In this document: positions 8,031-13,362 of the stretch, piece after piece | How the letters are laid out: each line of letters begins with the position of its first letter | How positions within the stretch are numbered: the stretch's first letter is position 1 | NCBI GenBank assembly: GCA_021795795.1 | Contig: JAJYPA010000194.1 | Location: 1-13,362, forward strand | Direction: 5' to 3' | From: Pseudomonadota bacterium | Lineage (GTDB): Bacteria > Pseudomonadota > Gammaproteobacteria > Halothiobacillales > Halothiobacillaceae | DNA: 13,362 nt | Program-made: the position numbers and the translations under genes | The notes under the pieces: model-generated | Seen by the model: the letters and a program-made list of their open reading frames with translations, nothing else | Database searches by the model: none | Told to the model about the DNA's origin: nothing

Positions 8031-8197
8031 TCGCCTCCCCTTTTTGAAAAAGGGGAGAAGCGCGGGGGACTAAAGGAACCTCTGCACGAATACAGCGTTT
8101 CTTCGGGCACTGTGCTGGGTACGACTCGGCAAATTTCCCCCGGCCCCCTTTTTTTCAACGGAGTGCGCTCCCCTTTGTAAAAAGGGGAACGAGGTGG
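8031..8197. repeat. Hairpin-rich intergenic repeat, polypurine/polypyrimidine type
   Basis: This element has CTCCCCTTTTT-G-AAAAAGGGGAG (8035-8057, perfect 11-bp arms) on the left and TCCCCTTT-GTAA-AAAGGGGA (8169-8188, 8-bp arms) on the right. Between them CGGGGGA (8063-8069) pairs with TCCCCCG (8136-8142), so the whole stretch can fold as two mirrored halves. GCGC plus TCCCC modules recur inverted in each half. It looks like a degenerate intergenic repeat (MITE- or REP-like) between two convergent operons. No coding potential seen. Confidence 0.65.
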
Positions 8198-8323
8198 ATT
8201 TAGGATGGCATTGCATGCGTGCAGACCATCCCTAGAAAATACATCAGAGGGCGAGCTGCTTTTTGTTGCAGAAGAAGTTCAGCTTGGGCCGGGCCGTCCT
8301 GCACTGATTGTTGTGCATTGAAG
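8198..8323. other. Short spacer before the cyd terminator
   Basis: No gene is seen. There is a loose dyad GGATGG (8203-8208)/CCATCC (8226-8231) around a TGCATGC core, and a TGCAC-N8-GTGCA dyad further on. Neither is convincing as a regulatory site between convergent transcription units. Confidence 0.3.
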
Positions 8324-8351
8324 CAAACAAAACCCCCGGCATGACCGGGGG
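8324..8351 (-). terminator. Rho-independent terminator of the cyd operon
   Basis: Read on the minus strand, a CCCCCGG/CCGGGGG stem (8333-8339 with 8345-8351, 5-nt loop) is followed by TTTTGTTTGC. It lies about 45 bases after the end of the CydX-like gene, the expected place. On the plus strand the T-run is poor, so it serves mainly the cyd operon. Confidence 0.88.
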
Positions 8352-8397
8352 GCTTTCGTAGGCTTTGGTGTGCTTCAGATCAGAAGCACGTCGCAGG

Positions 8398-8592
8398 TCA
8401 CTGTGGCGTGCCTTTGGATTTTTCCTCTTGCGTGTCGAAGAGAAAACCCGCGGCGGCAGAGGTCAAAATCAACAACCCGGTGCCGATGATCCAGGCGAAG
8501 TACCAGGGGGCGGCTTCGCCCATCACGATCACAAGGAAGATCACGATCATGGCCAGCACAAAAAACAGCAGGAAATAACCAATCGTCTTCAT
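8398..8592 (-). CDS. cydX: CydX-like small subunit of cytochrome bd oxidase, with an extra N-terminal helix
   Basis: CydX is a tiny membrane subunit that binds CydA and stabilises the haems of bd oxidase. This 64-residue protein contains the family signature WYFAWIIGTG at 30-39, followed by the remaining half of a membrane helix and a charged tail (FDTQEEKSKG), closely paralleling the E. coli start MWYFAWILGT. Usual CydX proteins are about 30-50 residues and begin at this motif. Here residues 5-24 (mostly Ile, Leu, Val, Phe) form an additional predicted helix. The start is well supported: GGAG lies 8 bases before ATG 8592, and no other ATG directly precedes the motif. It is the last gene of the operon, 29 bases after cydB, followed by the terminator. 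Assignment rests on motif and position; the role of the first helix is unknown. Confidence 0.82.
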   Translation of the reverse strand: MKTIGYFLLFFVLAMIVIFLVIVMGEAAPWYFAWIIGTGLLILTSAAAGFLFDTQEEKSKGTPQ

Positions 8593-8621
8593 ATTCTTTC
8601 TCCGTAAATTTCAGCCCGGGA

Positions 8622-9755
8622 TCAATAAGCGTGCGGGTCTTTCTCGATCTTGCCCGCATCCACCTTGCCGCGCATCACGTAGAAGGCCCAGCTGGTGTAC
8701 CAGAGGATCAAGGGTACGAACACGACCGAGAAGCCGGTCATCCACAGCAGAGTGTTTTCACTGGAAATCGAGTTCCAGATGGTCAGGCTCTGACTTGGAT
8801 TGGTGCTTGATGGCATGAGGAACGGGAACAGGCTGATCGCGGTTGCACCGAGTACACCCACCCACGCCAGAACGCCAAACCACCATGCAATGGCGGGGCG
8901 ATGCGCGCGCAGCAGCAGGCCACCGATGATCATGCCTGCAAAGCCGATAACCGGGATGACCCACAGAATGGGCATGGCCTTGTAGTTGGCCAGCAGGCCG
9001 CCTTTGACGAGTTCAACGGTTTGGGTGAGGGGTGTCTGCGCCAATGCCGGGTCGACTGAATGGGTCAGAACGAAGCCGGGCATCATGCTGATCCACACAC
9101 CGCCCACCGCAAATAGGACGATTGCGACCAGAATGGCAAATGAACCTGCCGCCCGAGCCCGCCCGGCCAGTGCGCCCTCTGTCTTGATGACCATCATGGT
9201 TGCGCCCATGTACATGGCCAGCGCCAGGGAAAGAACACCGGCAAGAATGGCGAACGGGTTGAACAGGCTGATGAAACTGCCGGTGTAGTAAGAGCGCAGA
9301 TCCCAGTCGAAGTGGAAGGGTACGCCTTGCAGCATATTGCCCATGGCCGCGCCGTAGATGATCATCGGCAGCGCGCCGGAGAGCAGGAATACCCAGTCGG
9401 CAATGTTGCGCCAGCCTTCGGTCGGAATTTTCGAACGGTATTCGAAGGCGAGCGGTCGCATGATCATGCTCCACAGCAGGAGCAGCATGACGACATACAA
9501 ACCGGAAAACGCCGTGGCATAGATGAGCGGGAAGGCCGCAAAAATCGCCCCGCCGCCCAGGATGAACCACACCTGATTACCGTCCCAGTGCGGGCCGATG
9601 GCGTTGAGCATGCTCCGACGTTCGAGATCGGTCTTACCGATGATGCGCAGCAGCGCCCCGACACCCATATCCATGCCCACCATAACGGCCAGCCCCAGTA
9701 ACAGCACGCCCAAGAGCAGCCACCACAAAACTTTCAAGCCTAGATATAAATCCAT
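8622..9755 (-). CDS. cydB: Cytochrome bd ubiquinol oxidase subunit II
   Basis: CydB is the structural membrane subunit that pairs with CydA in the high-affinity, cyanide-tolerant quinol oxidase; in E. coli it lines a proton path and holds a bound quinone. The 377 residues form a polytopic protein similar in length to E. coli CydB (379). Signatures: WWLLLGVLLLG then GMDMGVG (Asp29), GPHWDGNQVWF (His56, Asp58), FEYRSKI, GNMLQGVPFHFD, LYYTG-like SYYTGSF, LFNPFAILAG, PILWVIPVIG and SLFPFLMPSST. A GAGGTG ribosome binding site precedes ATG 9755. Only one base separates it from the cydA stop (TGAGATG), so the two are cotranscribed and probably translationally coupled. Confidence 0.97.
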   Translation of the reverse strand: MDLYLGLKVLWWLLLGVLLLGLAVMVGMDMGVGALLRIIGKTDLERRSMLNAIGPHWDGNQVWFILGGGAIFAAFPLIYATAFSGLYVVMLLLLWSMIMRPLAFEYRSKIPTEGWRNIADWVFLLSGALPMIIYGAAMGNMLQGVPFHFDWDLRSYYTGSFISLFNPFAILAGVLSLALAMYMGATMMVIKTEGALAGRARAAGSFAILVAIVLFAVGGVWISMMPGFVLTHSVDPALAQTPLTQTVELVKGGLLANYKAMPILWVIPVIGFAGMIIGGLLLRAHRPAIAWWFGVLAWVGVLGATAISLFPFLMPSSTNPSQSLTIWNSISSENTLLWMTGFSVVFVPLILWYTSWAFYVMRGKVDAGKIEKDPHAY

Positions 9756-9756
9756 C

Positions 9757-11394
9757 TCACACCTCTTTGGATTGTTCGTTCACGAGCGTCTTTGCATGAA
9801 CAGGGGCGTAGTTGCCACCCAATACCGAGCCACCTGACGACGTGTTCTTATCTTGCTTTTGCGCCGCGTGATGATCGTCGGGCCCTTGCTTGATCGCGCG
9901 TACCATCAGGTACATTTCGATGATGATGAAGATCGAGTACAGACTCACGAAACCGATCAACGAGAACATCATGTAACTCACGCTGTGGCTCGAGGCCGAC
10001 ATCCAGGTCGGCAGCAGGTTGTAGACCGTCCACGGCTGGCGACCCAGCTCGGCCGTGAGCCAGCCCATCTCGCAGGCGAGAAACGGGACCGGGATCAGCC
10101 AGAGCGAAAAGCGCAGGAAAAGAGGATGATTCTCGACATCGTTACGCAGTGAGTAGATCACGCCGAAAATGAAGAAGGCGAGCATCAGGAAGGCAAAGCC
10201 CACCATAATGCGGAACGTCCAGTAAATAGCGAAGACATCCGGGATGGTGTCTTTCGCGGCGAGGGCGATGTCCGCATCGGTCGCTTTGCTTACATCCTGC
10301 TCAGGCGCGTAGCGCTTGACCAAAAAGCCATAACCGAGATCTTGCTCATGCGCCTTGAACTGAGCCATAGCCGCCGCATCGGTTGGATTACCGGATAGAA
10401 TTTTCAGCGCCTCTACCGCCTGGATACCATTCTTGATGCGTAGGGCATTGCTGGCTTCAATCTCTGCGATACCCGGAATTTTCATATCCATGGTGTGTGT
10501 CAAAAGTGGCGTGAGCAGATAGGGAATCTGGATGGCCCAACTATTTTCCTGCTTCTCCTGATTCGGCCAAGCCATGAGATTAAATGGCGCGGGCGCTTCT
10601 TCCGTTTTCCACATGGCTTCCATCGCGGCAATTTTGGCCGGTTGAGCTTCGCCGTCGATGAAGCCGAGCGCATCACCCAAGGTGATTACCCCGATGGTGG
10701 ACAGCACGCCAAAGATCGTTGCCATGCGGAACGAGCGCTTGGCCAGTTCCATGTGCCGTTTGCGCAGCAGGTAGAAGGCACTCACGCCAGCAACGAAGAT
10801 CGCCGCGGTCACATAACCGGCAATACTGGTGTGCACGAATTTGGCTTGTGCGTCGTGGCTGAAAATCAGCGCGGTGAAACTTTCCAGTTCCATTCGCATG
10901 GTGACGGGGTTGAACACGGCACCTTGCGGGTCCTGCATGAAGCCGTTGGCGACGAGAATCCACAGTGCCGACAGGTTCGAGCCCAGTGCGACAAGGTAGG
11001 TTACGATCAGATGTTGCCCGCGGGAGAGTCGATCCCAGCCGAAGATCATCAGGCCGATCATGGTCGATTCCATGAAGAAGGCCATCAGGCCTTCAACGGC
11101 CAGGGGCGCACCGAAAATATCGCCAACGAAGCCGGAATAAAATGACCAGTTGGTGCCGAATTCGAACTCCATCGTGAGGCCGGTGGCGACACCGAGGGCA
11201 AAGTTGATGAGCAGCAATTTTGCCCAGAATTGCGTCATTTCCTTGTAAATCGGCTTGCCGGTGACCACATACACTGTTTCCAACGCCGCGAGGAACACAG
11301 TAAGCCCCAGTGTGAGTGGCACAAACAAGAAGTGGTAGAGCGCGGTGGCGGCGAATTGCCAGCGCGATAGCTCGACGACGGTATCGTTGATCAT
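9757..11394 (-). CDS. cydA: Cytochrome bd ubiquinol oxidase subunit I
   Basis: CydA oxidises quinol and reduces oxygen to water at haems b558, b595 and d in the inner membrane. The 545-residue protein aligns along its whole length with E. coli CydA (522). Equivalent ligands are visible: His21 in ALYHFLFVP, Glu101 and Glu109 in AVEGLMAFFMES, His188 in KFVHTSIAGY (b558) and Met397 in FRIMVGF (b558). The GRQPW motif is at 451-455. The periplasmic Q-loop (about 255-390) is long, the L-type of bd-I enzymes. I chose ATG 11394 (MINDTVVELSRW) because TGGAG stands 8 bases upstream and the N-terminus then fits the family; an upstream TTG at 11415 would overlap that site. The last 45 residues are a polar tail longer than usual. 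No cydDC genes lie in the window. Confidence 0.97.
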   Translation of the reverse strand: MINDTVVELSRWQFAATALYHFLFVPLTLGLTVFLAALETVYVVTGKPIYKEMTQFWAKLLLINFALGVATGLTMEFEFGTNWSFYSGFVGDIFGAPLAVEGLMAFFMESTMIGLMIFGWDRLSRGQHLIVTYLVALGSNLSALWILVANGFMQDPQGAVFNPVTMRMELESFTALIFSHDAQAKFVHTSIAGYVTAAIFVAGVSAFYLLRKRHMELAKRSFRMATIFGVLSTIGVITLGDALGFIDGEAQPAKIAAMEAMWKTEEAPAPFNLMAWPNQEKQENSWAIQIPYLLTPLLTHTMDMKIPGIAEIEASNALRIKNGIQAVEALKILSGNPTDAAAMAQFKAHEQDLGYGFLVKRYAPEQDVSKATDADIALAAKDTIPDVFAIYWTFRIMVGFAFLMLAFFIFGVIYSLRNDVENHPLFLRFSLWLIPVPFLACEMGWLTAELGRQPWTVYNLLPTWMSASSHSVSYMMFSLIGFVSLYSIFIIIEMYLMVRAIKQGPDDHHAAQKQDKNTSSGGSVLGGNYAPVHAKTLVNEQSKEV

Positions 11395-11680
11395 AATGAG
11401 CTCCAGATGTAACAAAAATCATGGATAAACACGGCCCCATGCAGGAAGATGTGCCTGCACGACCGCTATATAGAGCGTACGCCCGTCGTGTTGCCGCCAG
11501 TTAAATTTATGGCTGATTAACTGGGCAGTATGGCTAATAGGCGTTGCCGGATAACAACGCGGTATCGCCTCTTAACCGGGCAATTTTGGTCGCTTATTTG
11601 CATAGGTAAACCTGAGTAAATTGAATTGTAATTTTCTATGATATAGCATAAAAAATTATTATTAATTGAGAGGTGCGCTC
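11395..11680. promoter_or_regulatory. Divergent control region between cydA and the DUF3817 gene
   Basis: The 286-bp gap contains three inverted repeats: TGCAGG-N8-CCTGCA (11440-11459), CCAGTTAA-N12-TTAACTGG (11497-11524) and GCGTTG-N8-CAACGC (11541-11560). The second lies about 103 bases before the cydA ATG and contains GTTAA half-sites reminiscent of ArcA boxes, but the spacing does not fit the ArcA consensus. I found no good FNR box (TTGAT-N4-ATCAA). The part nearest the plus-strand gene is very AT-rich (about 11618-11672). Oxygen-responsive control of cydA is expected from the family, not shown here. Confidence 0.45.
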
Positions 11681-12028
11681 ATGTCTTTTCTTCTTTCCAA
11701 GGCCGGGAAATCTCCGGTTTCGCGTTTGTTGCGCCATTTGAGTCTGATGACCTTGGTGGAAGGCACTTCCCTGATCGCCCTGGTGCTTATTGCCGTGCCG
11801 ATCAAATACGGTTTGGATTTTCCTTTGGCCGTCCAGGTGGTCGGACCCATCCACGGGGCTTTGTTTCTTTGGACAATGGGGGTATTACTGACCAGCGTAT
11901 TCGCCGGACGATTGGCTGCTGCCAAGGGGGCGGTGGTCTTTTTCGCGGCATTGATCCCCTTCGGTGGCTTGTGGTCGCACCGGCTGCTGGACCGGGAAAT
12001 TGCCCGCCAGCGTCAGGGTGTAACTTAA
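11681..12028 (+). CDS. DUF3817-family integral membrane protein
   Basis: This 115-residue membrane protein of unknown function has the features of the DUF3817 family: a basic N-terminal segment followed by LMTLVEGTSLIALV (first helix, about 22-40), PIKYGLDFP, a VVGPIHGALFLW helix with the conserved Gly-His-Gly, a third helix about 82-97 and the closing PFGGLWSHRLLDRE. Three to four membrane helices are predicted. ATG 11681 has GAGAGGTG just upstream; a TTG at 11666 would lie upstream of that site and is unlikely. It is divergent from cydA, and a separate promoter seems to precede the next gene, so it may be monocistronic. The adjacency to cydA gives no firm clue to its function. Confidence 0.85.
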   Translation: MSFLLSKAGKSPVSRLLRHLSLMTLVEGTSLIALVLIAVPIKYGLDFPLAVQVVGPIHGALFLWTMGVLLTSVFAGRLAAAKGAVVFFAALIPFGGLWSHRLLDREIARQRQGVT

Positions 12029-12092
12029 CCGTCCGGTCGAGTGGCCGGGCTGACGCCAGCTTGGCTTTAGCACGGTTCGATGAGGTGATACC

Positions 12093-12101
12093 TGTTATAG
12101 T
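12093..12101 (+). promoter_or_regulatory. Candidate extended -10 promoter of arfB-yaeQ
   Basis: TGTTATAGT gives a TATAGT -10 hexamer (12096-12101) preceded by the extended TG. The -35 region is poor, as is common with extended -10 promoters. Transcription would start near 12108, leaving a leader of about 34 nt. Confidence 0.42.
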
Positions 12102-12141
12102 GCGCCGGGCTTCCGCGAAGGACTTTTGCAGGTTTTGTTTG

Positions 12142-12543
12142 ATGACTTATCCCACTATTTCCGCTGCCGAGATCGAGTTCACGGCCATCCGGGCGCAGGG
12201 TTCGGGAGGGCAGAATGTCAACAAGGTCTCAACGGCGATCCATCTGCGCTTCGATATTCATGCTTCATCTTTACCCGATGAAATCAAAGAAAAACTCATG
12301 GCACTCTCCGATTCACGCATCAGTCGAGACGGCGTGATCGTGATCAAGGCGCAACGCTTTAACAGCCAAGACAAAAACCGCGCCGATGCGCTGGCGCGCT
12401 TGCAAGCACTTGTGGCATTGGCAACCCGCCCCGTCAAACCGCGCAAACCGACCAAACCAACCCGCAGCGCGCAATTGAAGCGCTTAGCGAAAAAGGTGCA
12501 ACGCGGCCAGACCAAACTGCTGCGCGGACGCGTTGTCGAATAA
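12142..12543 (+). CDS. arfB: Alternative ribosome-rescue factor ArfB (peptidyl-tRNA hydrolase, YaeJ)
   Basis: ArfB enters stalled non-stop ribosomes, places its basic tail in the empty mRNA channel and hydrolyses peptidyl-tRNA. The 133-residue protein (E. coli: 140) has the catalytic GGQ at 22-24 in AIRAQGSGGQNVNKVS, the following STAIHLRFDI and SSLPDEIKE, DGVIVIKAQ, and a long Lys/Arg-rich C-terminal tail (about 97-133). It lacks release-factor stop-codon recognition domains. The frame is open far upstream, but ATG 12142 (MTYPTISAAE) fits the family N-terminus; the AGG about 10 bases upstream is a modest ribosome binding site. yaeQ follows after 18 bases, and these two genes are also adjacent in E. 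coli, though in the opposite order. Confidence 0.96.
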   Translation: MTYPTISAAEIEFTAIRAQGSGGQNVNKVSTAIHLRFDIHASSLPDEIKEKLMALSDSRISRDGVIVIKAQRFNSQDKNRADALARLQALVALATRPVKPRKPTKPTRSAQLKRLAKKVQRGQTKLLRGRVVE

Positions 12544-12561
12544 ACTCAGGATTCTTCCGTT

Positions 12562-13101
12562 ATGGCGCAAAAAGCGACTGTCTATAAAGTCGATCTCGAT
12601 ATTTCTGATATGGATCGGTCGTATTACCTAAGCCATCACCTGACGCTGGCCTTGCATCCCTCGGAAACCGAATCGCGAATGATGCTCCGCCTGCTGGCCT
12701 TTGCGCTGAATGCGCAGGAAGCGTTGCAGTTCACGCGCGGGCTATCGGCGGATGACGAACCGGACATCTGGCTCAAGGATCTCACGGGCGCGATTGATCT
12801 GTGGATTGAGGTGGGTTTGCCGGACGAGCGCCGTCTGCGCAAAGCTTGTGGGCGGGCGAAGCAGGTGCTGGTCTATGCATACGGTGATCGTGCCGTATCC
12901 GTATGGTGGTCAAAATCTGCACGCGAGTTGGCGCGCCTCGACAACCTGCGCGTGTTCTCCATTGATGATGAGTCGCTTGACGGGTTGACCGCACTGGTAG
13001 GCCGAGGGATGCATCTGTCCGTCAGCATTCAGGATGGCGATGTCTGGATATCTGACGGTGAGGCCAATGTGCCGGTGATTATCCGGGCGTTGACGCCTTA
13101 A
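12562..13101 (+). CDS. yaeQ: YaeQ family protein
   Basis: YaeQ is a conserved cytoplasmic protein of uncertain function, structurally related to PD-(D/E)XK nucleases. The 179 residues cover the family end to end (E. coli 181): start MAQKATVYKVDLDI, LTLALHPSETESRMMLRLLAF at about 27-47, LQFTRGLSADDEPDIW at 55-70, the most conserved block AIDLWIEVGLPDERRLRKA (Asp79, Glu83, Asp88) and the end VSIQDGDVWISDG. Historical reports linked YaeQ to RfaH-like haemolysin expression, but that is not supported by structure. It lies 18 bases after arfB, so the two are probably one operon. AGGA lies about 10 bases before the ATG. The last 23 bases overlap the convergent gene. Confidence 0.95.
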   Translation: MAQKATVYKVDLDISDMDRSYYLSHHLTLALHPSETESRMMLRLLAFALNAQEALQFTRGLSADDEPDIWLKDLTGAIDLWIEVGLPDERRLRKACGRAKQVLVYAYGDRAVSVWWSKSARELARLDNLRVFSIDDESLDGLTALVGRGMHLSVSIQDGDVWISDGEANVPVIIRALTP

Positions 13102-13362
13102 CGTTCGGAGCATCCTTTGCTTCGTTTCCATGTCGTGGTTTTATGACCACAGTGCAGGTCATGCCCGCTGCAATGTGGACGTTCGCGGGAATCTTCTCCA
13201 GCTTGATGCGCACTGGAATCCGGCTTGCGAGGCGAACCCAGTTGAATACCGGGTTGACGTCTGCCGTCAGGTCCGGCGCGACCGGATTGTCCCGATCCGC
13301 AATCGCGTAGGCAATGCTGGCGACCCGCCCGCTGATGGCCTTGGTGTGCCCCAACAAGGTTA
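13079..13362 (-). CDS. C-terminal part of an HlyD/EmrA-type membrane fusion (efflux adaptor) protein
   Basis: Only the last 93-94 residues are inside the window, and the reading frame runs off the right edge. The visible part has the end of the beta-barrel and membrane-proximal region typical of periplasmic adaptor subunits of the EmrA/AaeA group: SGRVASIAYAIADRDN, then FNWVRLASRIPVRIKLE, PANVHIAAGMTCTVVI and a short polar tail. Such adaptors link an inner-membrane exporter to an outer-membrane channel; the aromatic-acid exporters usually pair with DUF1656 and FUSC proteins, which would be upstream and out of view. The stop TAA at 13079-13081 lies inside the end of yaeQ, a 23-bp convergent overlap. 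The substrate cannot be inferred. Confidence 0.85.
   Translation of the reverse strand, partial: TLLGHTKAISGRVASIAYAIADRDNPVAPDLTADVNPVFNWVRLASRIPVRIKLEKIPANVHIAAGMTCTVVIKPRHGNEAKDAPNVKASTPG

Noticed and set aside
8035..8188. CRISPR-like repeats
   Set aside because: Only two related palindromic units with different sequences and an irregular spacer; no cas genes in the window.
10495..11145. 216-codon plus-strand frame within cydA
   Set aside because: His/Gln/Glu-rich shadow of the cydA membrane helices, without a ribosome binding site.
11869..12141. Extended N-terminus for arfB starting inside the DUF3817 gene
   Set aside because: The extra residues overlap a real gene in another frame, and ArfB homologues begin close to MTYPTISAAE.

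Overview
The window looks like ordinary chromosome from a moderately GC-rich gammaproteobacterium. The reasons are a gamma-type SMC instead of MukB, an OmpR/EnvZ-like pair with a GTGA overlap, an adenylylatable GSI-beta glutamine synthetase behind a sigma-54-like promoter, a cydAB operon with a CydX-like third gene, and linked arfB and yaeQ. A chemolithotrophic genus such as Halothiobacillus would fit, but that is only a guess. I see no phage, plasmid, transposase, CRISPR or defence genes, and no rRNA or tRNA.

Layout. 1-2822 (minus): N-terminal 940 residues of smc, running off the left edge. 2960-3349 (plus): queF, divergent from smc, for queuosine tRNA modification. 3350-3882: no convincing gene. 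It holds a possible minus-strand gene remnant and, at 3661-3829, a chain of five perfect hairpins bounded by imperfect inverted repeats, the most unusual structure here. 3883-6107 (plus): ompR-like regulator and sensor kinase. 6108-6496: glnA control region with a sigma-54-like -24/-12 element, a possible sigma-70 promoter and two copies of a 13-bp direct repeat. 6497-7906 (plus): glnA, then a strong terminator. 7999-8397: a second, different hairpin-rich repeat and the terminator of the convergent cyd operon. 8398-11394 (minus): cydA, cydB and a 64-residue CydX-like protein with an extra membrane helix. 11395-11680: divergent control region with three inverted repeats. 11681-12028 (plus): a DUF3817 membrane protein. 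12142-13101 (plus): arfB (ribosome rescue) and yaeQ, apparently one operon. 13079-13362 (minus): C-terminus of an HlyD/EmrA-type membrane fusion protein, overlapping the end of yaeQ.

The genes are mostly housekeeping: chromosome organisation, tRNA modification, envelope sensing, nitrogen assimilation, high-affinity respiration, ribosome rescue and efflux. No new multi-gene system is evident. The novelty candidates are the two intergenic hairpin elements, the two-helix CydX variant and the tandem repeats in front of glnA.
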